Shown: positions 1 through 8,233 of the stretch, one piece after another | Layout: each line of letters opens with the position of its first letter | Position numbering within the stretch: position 1 is the first letter of the stretch | From: Desulfobacula sp964636495 | GTDB lineage: Bacteria > Desulfobacterota > Desulfobacteria > Desulfobacterales > Desulfobacteraceae | Reading direction: 5' to 3' | NCBI GenBank assembly: GCA_964636495.1 | Contig: CAZWSL010000057.1 | Location: 1 to 17,774, forward strand | DNA: 17,774 nt | Notes under the pieces: model-generated | The model's database searches: none | What the model saw: the letters and a program-made list of their open reading frames with translations, nothing else | What the model was told of the DNA's origin: nothing | Position numbers and translations under genes: made by a program

Positions 1-747
1 GCTGATATTGGAATGACAGTTCTTGCATATTCCAGAGGTCGCTTCACTGTAGCTTCTGCCATTGATCTTCCCCTGGGTTATAAAAGTGGCGTACAGGCCA
101 CAGCAGTGGCCAATGCCGTTTTTAACAAATTTCAACCCAAAGAATTTGATGATTCAAAGATTATGTTTCTCCACGCGCATGGTCCAGGACTTATCCATAC
201 AAGAAATAAACCAGTCTCTTCCATGGCAGATCTTAAAGGTATGAAAATCAGAGGTACGGGGACAAGTGGCAAAGTGGTTGCTGCCCTTGGAGCATCTCCA
301 GTGGGAAAAAGTATGAGAGAAGCTTATCAGATGCTTCAAAAAGGAGTTGTTGATGGTTCTGCACAGCCTGTGGAGGCAAATAAAGGCTGGAAACTGGGTG
401 AAGTAGTTCATTATCTGACTGAAAATTATTCTACTGCCTATACAACTACATTTGCAGTATTCATGAATAAAAACAAATGGAAAAAACTATCTCCAGCAGC
501 AAAAAAGACAATTGACGAAATAAACTCTGAATGGTCAATAAAACATGGAAAAGCGTGGGATGAAGCTGATAAAGCAGGATTGGAATTCTTTATTTCAAAA
601 GGAGGAAAAGTCATAAATCTTTCCAATGAAGAATCAAAAAAATGGGCAGAAGCAGCAGGATCTGTCTTTGACGAATATATTAAAAAAGCAGCTAAAAAAA
701 GCATTGACGGAAAAGCAGTGATTGATTTCATCAGATCAAAAATGTAA
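1..747 (+). CDS. dctP: TRAP transporter substrate-binding protein (DctP family), 5'-truncated by window edge
   Basis: Periplasmic solute receptor of a tripartite ATP-independent periplasmic (TRAP) transporter, which captures a small organic acid and delivers it to the DctQM membrane subunits. The reading frame is open from base 1 and begins mid-protein with ADIGMTVLAYSRGRF, a stretch found well inside DctP proteins. The signal peptide and first lobe (about 80-100 residues) are therefore missing, and the ATG at 13 is internal. The visible 248 residues include DLPLGY, then ADLKGMKIRGTGTSG with the arginine (visible residue 84) that usually clamps the substrate carboxylate, then GASPVG and a charged helical C-terminus. 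dctQ and dctM follow on the same strand. The substrate cannot be read from the sequence. Family assignment is secure. Confidence 0.93.
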   Translation, partial: ADIGMTVLAYSRGRFTVASAIDLPLGYKSGVQATAVANAVFNKFQPKEFDDSKIMFLHAHGPGLIHTRNKPVSSMADLKGMKIRGTGTSGKVVAALGASPVGKSMREAYQMLQKGVVDGSAQPVEANKGWKLGEVVHYLTENYSTAYTTTFAVFMNKNKWKKLSPAAKKTIDEINSEWSIKHGKAWDEADKAGLEFFISKGGKVINLSNEESKKWAEAAGSVFDEYIKKAAKKSIDGKAVIDFIRSKM

Positions 748-762
748 TTCCGGTTTAAGCAG

Positions 763-806
763 TGAGGTTGAGATTAGCGATAGAGGCTTTATTCAATCAA
801 CTCTCA
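763..806 (+). terminator. possible stem-loop between dctP and dctQ (attenuator or mRNA stabiliser)
   Basis: In the 86-base gap after dctP, TGAGGTTGA (763-771) pairs with TCAACTCTCA (797-806), giving nine pairs with one bulged T and a 25-base loop. A short T-run (GTTTT) follows a few bases later, which is too weak for a full terminator. Stem-loops here in TRAP operons could let the binding protein be made in excess over the membrane subunits. That role is inference; the pairing is seen by eye only. Confidence 0.3.
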
Positions 807-833
807 TGTCAGTTTTAAAAATAAGGATATATT

Positions 834-1322
834 ATGAATATAATCTTCAAGGCAATGGATAAATGTTCCTTTCTGCTGAAAATTATTGGCGCCGTAGCTC
901 TAACCTGCATGATGCTCCTTACAGTTGTTGATGTAATAGGGCGTTTTTTCAAACATCCAATTTTTGGTTCTGTTGAGCTTGTTGGATTTTTAGCAACAAT
1001 TGTGGTTGCTGCCGCCCTGCCCTATACTTATAAAACTGACGGACATGTTGGTGTGGAGATAGTTGTCAGACTGCTTTCAAAAAAGAGTCAGTTAATCATT
1101 GACCTGTTCACCAGGACAGTGACGCTTATTCTATTTATGCTGATTACATGGCAGATGTTTTTATATGCTGCAGATATCCATGAGACAGGTGAGGTATCAA
1201 TGAACCTGGAATTTCCAATCTATTATATCGTTTATCTGTTAGCCTTTGGGCTGCTGATATTTTCAGTCACAATAATAGAAACTATTATTAAAGATATTAA
1301 ATTATTCAATGAGTTAAAATAA
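834..1322 (+). CDS. dctQ: TRAP transporter small permease subunit (DctQ family)
   Basis: Small inner-membrane subunit that pairs with DctM in a TRAP transporter. It has 162 residues, the usual size, with four predicted membrane helices at about 15-35, 47-63, 90-112 and 128-150. The early motif VVDVIGRFFKHPIFGSVELVGF is typical of DctQ, with the conserved E of the second helix region. The start at 834 has an AAGGA ribosome site at 823-827. The stop is one base before the dctM start, so the two genes are surely cotranscribed and probably coupled. It is an integral part of the transporter and has no separate catalytic activity. Substrate unknown. Confidence 0.94.
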   Translation: MNIIFKAMDKCSFLLKIIGAVALTCMMLLTVVDVIGRFFKHPIFGSVELVGFLATIVVAAALPYTYKTDGHVGVEIVVRLLSKKSQLIIDLFTRTVTLILFMLITWQMFLYAADIHETGEVSMNLEFPIYYIVYLLAFGLLIFSVTIIETIIKDIKLFNELK

Positions 1323-1323
1323 A

Positions 1324-2640
1324 ATGAGCCCGACAATTATTGGTATAATCGGTATTGTGATCATGGTCCTGATGTTTCTGACAAGAATGCCTGTTGCATT
1401 TGTCATGGCATCTGTCGGTTTTGTAGGATTCAGCACAATGATTTCTTCAAACGCAGGCCTCGTGCTTTTATCCAGAAATGTGTATGAGGTCTTTGGATCA
1501 TACGATTTAACCACGATCCCTCTATTTATTCTCATGGGACAGATTGGTTTTAATTCAGGGATCAGCAAACGTCTTTATGATGTAGGTTATAAATTTCTTG
1601 GCAGTACAAGGGGGGGACTTGCCATGGCAACCGTTTCCGCCTGTACTGCCTTTGGAGCAGTCTGCGGTTCCAGCCCTGCGACGGCAGCCACGATGGCAAC
1701 AGTCGGACTGCCGGAAATGAAACGATATAATTATGATGATGAACTCTCAACAGGTTCTGTAGCCTCAGGAGGAGGGATTGGAATGATAATGCCTCCAAGT
1801 GTTGTTTTAATTATCTATGGAATTTTGACAGAGCAATCCATTGGCCAGCTTTTTGTAGCAGGTATTTTTCCTGCTATTCTTATTACTATTCTTTTCATTA
1901 TTTCAATCTATATTAAATGCCGCATCAACCCGGAACAGGGCCCCTGCGGAGAAAAATTCACCTGGAAGGAAAAATTAAAATCTCTGCTCGGGCTTGGAGA
2001 AACACTTGCTGTATTTCTTCTTGTCATTGGCGGCATCTTCATAGGCCTTTTTACACCAACAGAAGCGGCTGCAATTGGTGCGTTTGGCGTTCTGACTATT
2101 GCCGTATTGCGAAAACAGATTACCTGGGAAGGTTTTATAAATTCCCTGATGGAGACATTGAGGACATCCTGTATGGTCCTGATGCTTATTGCCGGGGCTG
2201 TCATTTTTGGCAAATTTCTTGCTGTTACACGGATACCTTTTGAAATTGCAGGATGGGTAAGCGGGCTTCAGATGTCACCCTTCCTTGTAATGGGCGTCAT
2301 AATACTGATATATTTTTTCGGCGGCTGTTTCATGGATGCTCTCGCCTTTGTAACATTGACGGTCCCCATTTTCTTTCCAGTTGTAATGGAACTTGGATAT
2401 GATCCCATATGGTTTGGTATTATTATCGTGATGGTAACTGAAATGGGTGTTATAACACCGCCTGTCGGCATAAATGTTTATGTGGTTTACGGAATTGCAA
2501 AAAATGTATTGAAAGAGGAAATTCCGCTTGAAAAAATATTCAAGGGTATTTTCCCTTTTCTTATTGCAGTCATCATTGGAGTCATTATTCTGATGATCTT
2601 TCCTGTAATTATACTTTTTCTGCCACAGCTTATGTATTAA
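1324..2640 (+). CDS. dctM: TRAP transporter large permease subunit (DctM family)
   Basis: Large subunit that carries solute across the inner membrane in symport with Na+ or H+. At 438 residues it has full family length and is hydrophobic throughout, with roughly 11-13 helices. Recognisable stretches are LFILMGQIGFNSGIS near residue 65, ACTAFGAVCGSSPATAATMATVGLPEM near 107-133, GGGIGMIMPPSVVLI near 148-162, LFTPTEAAAIGA near 243-254, and GVITPPVGINVYV near the C-terminus. The repeated glycine/proline hairpins correspond to the substrate and sodium sites of the family. It is the last gene of the dctPQM operon and ends 123 bases before a convergent operon. Confidence 0.96.
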   Translation: MSPTIIGIIGIVIMVLMFLTRMPVAFVMASVGFVGFSTMISSNAGLVLLSRNVYEVFGSYDLTTIPLFILMGQIGFNSGISKRLYDVGYKFLGSTRGGLAMATVSACTAFGAVCGSSPATAATMATVGLPEMKRYNYDDELSTGSVASGGGIGMIMPPSVVLIIYGILTEQSIGQLFVAGIFPAILITILFIISIYIKCRINPEQGPCGEKFTWKEKLKSLLGLGETLAVFLLVIGGIFIGLFTPTEAAAIGAFGVLTIAVLRKQITWEGFINSLMETLRTSCMVLMLIAGAVIFGKFLAVTRIPFEIAGWVSGLQMSPFLVMGVIILIYFFGGCFMDALAFVTLTVPIFFPVVMELGYDPIWFGIIIVMVTEMGVITPPVGINVYVVYGIAKNVLKEEIPLEKIFKGIFPFLIAVIIGVIILMIFPVIILFLPQLMY

Positions 2641-2706
2641 CCAGGATATTTCACAAGGCAGGCCTCAAAAACAAAATGTCATCACAGTTTCAGGCTGAAG
2701 CTTTAA

Positions 2707-2738
2707 CCTCTCCGGTTTAGCTGTTTTAACAGGAGAGG
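2707..2738. terminator. weak inverted repeat in the convergent gap after dctM
   Basis: CCTCTCC (2707-2713) and GGAGAGG (2732-2738) form a perfect 7-bp stem with an 18-base loop. It lies between the converging ends of dctM and the 3-hydroxybutyryl-CoA dehydrogenase gene. No clear T-run follows on either strand, so if it ends transcription it does so weakly. The rest of the 123-base gap shows nothing else. Confidence 0.3.
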
Positions 2739-2763
2739 CTGAATCAACCCATTAAATATCCGG

Positions 2764-3612
2764 TTAATATTCATAAAAACCTTTACCGGATTTTCTTCCA
2801 AGCCATCCCGCTTCAACATATTTTCTTAAAAGCGGACAGGCTCTGTATTTTGGATCTTTAAATCCATCATAAAGAGTTTCCATTATGGCAAGACATGTAT
2901 CAAGGCCGATAAGGTCTGCAAGGGCAAGAGGACCCATGGGATGATTCATGCCCAGTTTCATAACCGTATCAATATCTTTTGCATTTCCAACACTCTGGTA
3001 AAGGCAGAAGATCGCTTCATTAATCATGGGCATCAGGATTCTGTTGGCAATAAAACCAGGAAAATCATTTGCTTCAGCAGGTGTTTTTCCAAAGTCTTCA
3101 CTCAATTTCCATGTTATGTCAAATGTTTCAGTGGATGTGGCAAGGCCCTTTATAACCTCAACAAGTTTCATAACCGGAACCGGGTTCATAAAATGCATGC
3201 CTATCACTTTATCAGGCCTTGACGTTCTTGCTGCTATTCTCCCGATAGGTATGGAGGATGTGTTTGTGGACAAAATAACTTCCGGTGGACAGATTTCATC
3301 AAGGTCTTCAAAAATTTTAAATTTAAGATCCTCTCTTTCCACTGCTGCCTCAACAATAAAATCTGCTGATTCCATATCTTGTAAATCTGTAGTTGTACTT
3401 ATTCTGTCAAGAATGATTTTTTTGTCATCGTCTGATATTTTCTCTCTCTTTACCATTCTGTCAAGATTTCTGGAAATCGTGGCTACACCATTGTCACAAA
3501 ACTCTTCCTTAATATCGCTCATTATAACATTAAGGCCGCTCACTGCTGCAACCTGCGCAATACCATTTCCCATCTGACCTGATCCTATGACACCAAATTT
3601 TTTTATCTCCAT
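2764..3612 (-). CDS. hbd: 3-hydroxybutyryl-CoA dehydrogenase
   Basis: NAD-dependent oxidation of 3-hydroxyacyl-CoA (probably 3-hydroxybutyryl-CoA) to acetoacetyl-CoA, or the reverse, in the cytoplasm. The 282 residues match the usual single-domain-pair length. A Rossmann loop GSGQMGNGIA lies at 10-19, with an acidic D33 at the end of the second strand favouring NAD. The catalytic histidine is H140 in GMHFMNPVP, with E152 behind it. NDFPGFIANRILMPMINEA begins the C-terminal 3HCDH domain, and GWLGRKSGKGFYEY closes it. I chose the ATG at 3612 because GGAGA lies six bases upstream. An in-frame ATG at 3630 has no ribosome site. It is the last gene of the tetR-icmF-thiolase operon, 121 bases after the thiolase gene. 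Chain-length preference is inferred from context. Confidence 0.93.
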   Translation of the reverse strand: MEIKKFGVIGSGQMGNGIAQVAAVSGLNVIMSDIKEEFCDNGVATISRNLDRMVKREKISDDDKKIILDRISTTTDLQDMESADFIVEAAVEREDLKFKIFEDLDEICPPEVILSTNTSSIPIGRIAARTSRPDKVIGMHFMNPVPVMKLVEVIKGLATSTETFDITWKLSEDFGKTPAEANDFPGFIANRILMPMINEAIFCLYQSVGNAKDIDTVMKLGMNHPMGPLALADLIGLDTCLAIMETLYDGFKDPKYRACPLLRKYVEAGWLGRKSGKGFYEY

Positions 3613-3693
3613 TTTATCTCCACTATCCATTAAATTAATTTATATGGGTCTGAATTATATTTTACTCAGCACTTGTTCCACTCTATTGTTTAC

Positions 3694-3739
3694 ACTCTAT
3701 TAAAGAGTCTGTTTTATCTCTATTGAGTCTGTTTTATCT
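3694..3739. repeat. short direct repeat with 20-bp period at the thiolase stop codon
   Basis: GAGTCTGTTTTATCT occurs at 3705-3719 and again at 3725-3739. The right copy contains the last sense codon and stop of the leftward thiolase gene; the left copy is a pseudo-end just beyond it. CTCTATT occurs three times nearby (3681, 3695, 3718), and ACTCT-ATTAA-AGAGT (3694-3708) can form a small hairpin. It looks like a local tandem duplication by slippage. No mobile element is visible. Confidence 0.6.
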
Positions 3740-4909
3740 GCTTACAATAAGGGCAACAGCCTCACCACCTCCAAGGCAGAGGGATGCGAGCCCTCTATTC
3801 ACATCTCTTTTTTCCATCTCATATAAAAGCGTGGTCAATACCCTTGCACCGCTTGCACCGATTGGATGGCCTAACGCTACAGAACCGCCATTCACATTAA
3901 CTTTTTCAGGATCAAGTTCCAGCACTTTGTTAACACCTGCAGAGCTTCCGGAAAATGCTTCGTTGATCTCAAAAAGGTCAATGTCAGAGATGGACAGACC
4001 CTGTTTTTTCAATACTTTGGGAATTGCATAAATGGGTGCCATGAGAACATATTTCATATCAATACCATAGGAAGCCTGTGAACCTATGACTGCCATTATT
4101 TTACACCCCAGCTCTTTTGCTTTCTCTTCACTCATTACAACAAGAGCGGAGGCTCCGTCACTTATGATGGATGCATTGCCTGCCGTTCCCACTCCGCCTT
4201 TTTTAAAGGCAGGTTTCATTTTTGAGAGATATTCAAGGCTGGTCTCTTTGGGGCACTCATCTGTATCAAAAATTTCGGGATCACCTTTTCTCTGCGGAAT
4301 CTTGACAGGCACAATCTCATCTTTGAACCTGCCCTGGGCAACAGATGCCACAGCTCTTTCATAAGACCTTGCAGCAAACTCATCCTGCTCCTGTCTTGAA
4401 ACTCCCCACTTTTCAGAAATGAGCTCATTGGACATGCCCATGTGGAAATCATTTATCACATCCCAGAGGCCGTCATGGACCATATGGTCTTCTATTTTCC
4501 CGGGCCCCATACGCATCCCCCAGCGAGCCTTGTCCATATAGTATGGCGCCATACTCATGTTTTCCATTCCGCCAGCCACAATCACATCGGCATCACCGCA
4601 CTGAACTGCCTGGGCTGCCAGCATGACTGCCTTTAATGAAGAACCGCAAACCTTGTTTACCGTAATTGATTGAACATCCCAGTGAAGACCCGCTTTTATT
4701 GCTGCAAGTTTTCCAGGGTTCTGACCATATCCGCATGGCAGCACCATGCCCATTATGCACTCATTAACCTCTTTTTCATCAATACCTGCTCTTTTAATGG
4801 CTTCCTTAACTACATGAGCGCCAAGATCAGTTGCCCCGATTTTACTTAATGTTCCCCCGAAGCTTCCAAGGGGTGTCCTGACTGCACTTACTAAAACAGC
4901 TTTTTTCAT
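3734..4909 (-). CDS. acetyl-CoA acetyltransferase (thiolase)
   Basis: Thiolase that condenses two acetyl-CoA to acetoacetyl-CoA or cleaves 3-ketoacyl-CoA. The 391 residues are the classic length. The nucleophile C88 lies in VNKVCGSSLKAV, H348 in VALGHPIGASGAR and the second catalytic cysteine C378 in LASLCLGGGEAVAL, matching the canonical positions of biosynthetic-type thiolases. NEAFSGSS near 317 is the conserved NEAF loop. The start at 4909 has an AGGAGA ribosome site nine bases upstream. The gene begins 35 bases after icmF, in the same operon. With the neighbouring dehydrogenase it links C4 acyl-CoA to acetyl-CoA. Whether it works in degradation or synthesis cannot be decided from sequence; degradation fits an acyl-CoA-mutase operon best. 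Confidence 0.94.
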   Translation of the reverse strand: MKKAVLVSAVRTPLGSFGGTLSKIGATDLGAHVVKEAIKRAGIDEKEVNECIMGMVLPCGYGQNPGKLAAIKAGLHWDVQSITVNKVCGSSLKAVMLAAQAVQCGDADVIVAGGMENMSMAPYYMDKARWGMRMGPGKIEDHMVHDGLWDVINDFHMGMSNELISEKWGVSRQEQDEFAARSYERAVASVAQGRFKDEIVPVKIPQRKGDPEIFDTDECPKETSLEYLSKMKPAFKKGGVGTAGNASIISDGASALVVMSEEKAKELGCKIMAVIGSQASYGIDMKYVLMAPIYAIPKVLKKQGLSISDIDLFEINEAFSGSSAGVNKVLELDPEKVNVNGGSVALGHPIGASGARVLTTLLYEMEKRDVNRGLASLCLGGGEAVALIVSR

Positions 4910-4944
4910 ATTTCTGATTCTCCTAATACGTTTTTCTGCTGGTT

Positions 4945-7900
4945 TTACATATTTCTTCTATATTTTCCACCCACTTCGTATAATGCCTGTGTAATCGAAC
5001 CAAGACTACAGATTTTAACGGTTTCCATCAGTTGTGTAAACATGTTGTTCCCACTCAGGGCAGTCTGTTTGAGCTCTTCAAGAGCCTGTTCTGATTTATC
5101 CCTGTTTTTTTCTTTAAAAAAGTTTAATCTCTCAAGCTGGGCATCTTTCTGATCATCACTTGCCCTTGCAAGCTCCAGGTGGTTGGCCATATCTGCATAA
5201 TCTGCATCAGGATCCTCAAATGTATTCACACCCACTATGGGATGTCCTCCTGAGTGTTTCAGATGTTCATAATAGATTGATTCTTCCTGGATTTTACCTC
5301 TCTGATAACCTGTTTCCATGGCACCGAGCACACCGCCTCTCTCTGTAATTCTTTCAAACTCTACCAGGACAGCCTCTTCCACAAGGTCAGTAAGCTCATC
5401 CACAATAAAACTTCCCTGCAGAGGATTTTCATTCATTGCCAGCCCCCACTCCCGGTTGATAATAAGCTGAATGGCAAGAGCACGCCTCACAGATTCTGCA
5501 GAAGGTGTTGTAATCGCCTCATCAAAGGCATTGGTATGAAGGCTGTTGCAATTATCATATATAGCACACAGTCCCTGGAGAGTTGTTCTTATATCATTAA
5601 ACTGGATATCCTGGCTGTGAAGAGATCTTCCAGAGGTCTGGATGTGATATTTAAGTTTCTGGGATTTTTCATTGCCTTTGTATTTATACCTCATTGCAAC
5701 TGCCCATATTCTTCTTGCCACCCTTCCTATAACCGTATACTCAGGATCCATGCCATTGGAAAAGAAAAAGGATAAAGAGGGCGCAAAACTGTCAATATCC
5801 ATACCGCGTGAAAGATAATATTCAACATAGGTAAATCCGTTGGCAAGTGTCAGAGCCAGCTGTGTGATCGGATTCGCACCTGCTTCTGCAATGTGGTATC
5901 CTGAAATTGAGACAGAGTAAAAATTTCTTACCTGATTATCAATAAAATACTGCTGGATATCACCCATCATTTTCAAGGCAAATTCAATTGAAAAAATACA
6001 TGAATTCTGTCCCTGATCTTCTTTTAGAATATCTGCCTGGACAGTTCCCCGTACATTTGAAAGGGCAAATTGTTTGAGCTGATCAGTCTCTTCTTCAGTT
6101 GGTTCCCGTCTGTTTTCCTCCCTGAATTTATTCATCTGCTGTGCAATTGCAGTATTTATAAACATGGCAAGCATCATGGGAGCAGGACCGTTAATTGTCA
6201 TTGAGACAGATGTATTTGGAGCACAGAGATCAAAACCATCATAAAGCACTTTCATATCATCAAGAGTACATATACTGACTCCTGAAGTCCCTATTTTTCC
6301 ATATATATCAGGCCGGGTGTCGGGATCGCGTCCAAAAAGAGTTACTGCATCAAAAGCAGTTGAAAGCCTCTTAGCAGGATAGTTGCTGGAAAGCAGTTTA
6401 AATCTCTTATTGGTATCACCCGGTCCTCCTTCTCCTGCAAACATTCTTGTGGGATCTTCATCTGCCCGTTTTAAAGGAAACACACCTGCTGTATAGGGGA
6501 AATGACCTGCAAAGTTCTCTTTTCTCATCCATTTGTACTGCTCTCCCGGATCCTTAAACTGCGGTATTGAAATCTTGGAAATCTTGGAATGGGACAGTGA
6601 TCTGCGAAAAAGAGGAAGCCTGAACTCTTTATCACGAACATGATAAACCAGCTCATCCTTTTCATACTTCTCTCTACAGGAAGTGAATTCTTCAATAACT
6701 GCATCAGTTTCACTCTCAACTCTGGCTGATGCATCAGCAACTGCTTTTTTTAACAGTTCCACTGCATGGTACGTGTCATCGGTTTCTATATCTTCCAGTG
6801 TTCTGGCTGATTCAGTCAGATGCCATCTGCTGCGTAATGACTCGGCCTGTTCTTCAGTTTCTGCATGATATTTTCTGACAGTGTCAGCAATTTCAGCAAG
6901 ATACCTTGTTCTTTCACCGGGAATAATAATTGTTTTTGACGATGACTCTTTTCTGTCCACCCTTGGAATAGTGGATTCATACCTGATATTTTTTTTCTTT
7001 TCAATAAGGTCAAGTAAACCATGGTAAAAAGAGGTGATTCCATCATCATTAAACTTTGAAGCAATGGTACCATATACAGGCAGATCCTTGGGATCAGTTT
7101 CCCACGCTTTACGATTTCGCTGAACCTGTTTCCTGACATCCCGCAATGCATCTTCACTGCCTTTTTTCTCATATTTGTTAACCACGACAATATCAGCATA
7201 ATCCAGCATGTCTATTTTTTCCAATTGTGACGGCGCTCCAAACTCTGCTGTCATCACATATATGGACATATCAACCAGATCAACAATTCTGGAATCTCCC
7301 TGACCAATACCTGCTGTTTCCACTATAACAAGGTCATATCCAGCAGCTTTCACAACATTGACCGCATCCGGCAGTGCTTCGGGAAGTTCGGTCTGGGAAC
7401 GCCTTGTGGCAAGAGAACGCATATACACCCTGCCTGTTTCAATGGAATTCATCCTGATTCTGTCGCCTAAAAGAGCGCCACCTGTTTTACGCCTTGATGG
7501 GTCACATGAGATAACGGCAATATTTACCTCTTTGAGATCACGCAGAATTCTGATTATCAGTTCATCTGTCAGAGATGACTTACCTGCACCGCCGGTTCCG
7601 GTTAGACCAATAACAGGGATATCCCGTTTGTCTGCCATTTTTTCAATTTGGCTGCTGATTCTTTCAAACGCTTCTTTATCATTAGCCTTGGCTTCCTGAA
7701 CAGCAGAAATAAAATTTGCCGTCACATATTTATTCTCAATATTCAATTTTTCAAAATCAAGATTATCATAATCAACAGACGGCATATCCATTGAACGCAT
7801 CATATCATTGATCATACCCTGCAGGCCCATTTCTGTACCATCCTGGGGAGAATAAATTCTTGTTACTCCATAATCGTGCAGTTCATCTATCTCTATGGGA

Positions 7901-8214
7901 ATGATTACACCGCCGCCGCCGCCGAAAATTTTTATATGTGAAGCATGCTTCTCCTTTAGAAGATCAACCATATATTTGAAATACTCAATATGTCCACCCT
8001 GATAACTGGAAACTGCAATACCCTGGGCATCCTCTTCAATGGCTGCATCAACAACTTCTTTTGCAGATCTGTTATGACCAATATGGATCACTTCAGCACC
8101 TGAATCCTGAAGAATTCTTCTCATGATATTTATTGCAGCATCATGGCCGTCAAAGAGTGATGTTGCTGTAACGATTTTTACTGAATTATCTGGATTATAA
8201 ACCTGTTCTTCCAT
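4945..8214 (-). CDS. icmF: fused isobutyryl-CoA mutase (IcmF), B12-dependent
   Basis: Adenosylcobalamin enzyme interconverting isobutyryl-CoA and n-butyryl-CoA, fused to its own GTPase chaperone. The 1089-residue order is diagnostic. First comes the cobalamin domain (about 12-145), with DGHDAAINIMRRIL carrying the axial ligand H24 and the glycine-rich GGGGGV near 98-103. Next is a MeaB-like GTPase (about 198-420) with P-loop GTGGAGKS at 206-213 and an NKYE base-recognition motif. A linker follows, then the mutase barrel (about 560-1089) with YTAGVFPLKRADEDPTRMFA and SISGYHIAEAGANP. The FPLKRADEDPTR segment differs from the YPTMY-type stretch of methylmalonyl-CoA mutases and fits IcmF. The start at 8214 has an AAGGAG site ten bases upstream and lies 19 bases after the tetR stop. 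An open frame continuing to 8361 merely overlaps tetR. Related fused acyl-CoA mutases with other substrates cannot be excluded. Confidence 0.93.
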   Translation of the reverse strand: MEEQVYNPDNSVKIVTATSLFDGHDAAINIMRRILQDSGAEVIHIGHNRSAKEVVDAAIEEDAQGIAVSSYQGGHIEYFKYMVDLLKEKHASHIKIFGGGGGVIIPIEIDELHDYGVTRIYSPQDGTEMGLQGMINDMMRSMDMPSVDYDNLDFEKLNIENKYVTANFISAVQEAKANDKEAFERISSQIEKMADKRDIPVIGLTGTGGAGKSSLTDELIIRILRDLKEVNIAVISCDPSRRKTGGALLGDRIRMNSIETGRVYMRSLATRRSQTELPEALPDAVNVVKAAGYDLVIVETAGIGQGDSRIVDLVDMSIYVMTAEFGAPSQLEKIDMLDYADIVVVNKYEKKGSEDALRDVRKQVQRNRKAWETDPKDLPVYGTIASKFNDDGITSFYHGLLDLIEKKKNIRYESTIPRVDRKESSSKTIIIPGERTRYLAEIADTVRKYHAETEEQAESLRSRWHLTESARTLEDIETDDTYHAVELLKKAVADASARVESETDAVIEEFTSCREKYEKDELVYHVRDKEFRLPLFRRSLSHSKISKISIPQFKDPGEQYKWMRKENFAGHFPYTAGVFPLKRADEDPTRMFAGEGGPGDTNKRFKLLSSNYPAKRLSTAFDAVTLFGRDPDTRPDIYGKIGTSGVSICTLDDMKVLYDGFDLCAPNTSVSMTINGPAPMMLAMFINTAIAQQMNKFREENRREPTEEETDQLKQFALSNVRGTVQADILKEDQGQNSCIFSIEFALKMMGDIQQYFIDNQVRNFYSVSISGYHIAEAGANPITQLALTLANGFTYVEYYLSRGMDIDSFAPSLSFFFSNGMDPEYTVIGRVARRIWAVAMRYKYKGNEKSQKLKYHIQTSGRSLHSQDIQFNDIRTTLQGLCAIYDNCNSLHTNAFDEAITTPSAESVRRALAIQLIINREWGLAMNENPLQGSFIVDELTDLVEEAVLVEFERITERGGVLGAMETGYQRGKIQEESIYYEHLKHSGGHPIVGVNTFEDPDADYADMANHLELARASDDQKDAQLERLNFFKEKNRDKSEQALEELKQTALSGNNMFTQLMETVKICSLGSITQALYEVGGKYRRNM

Positions 8215-8233
8215 GGTATCTCTACTCCTTTGT

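Noticed and set aside
3613..3630. Upstream ATG (3630) for 3-hydroxybutyryl-CoA dehydrogenase
   Set aside because: No ribosome site; the bases of those extra codons contain the GGAGA site for the ATG at 3612, which gives the standard 282 residues.
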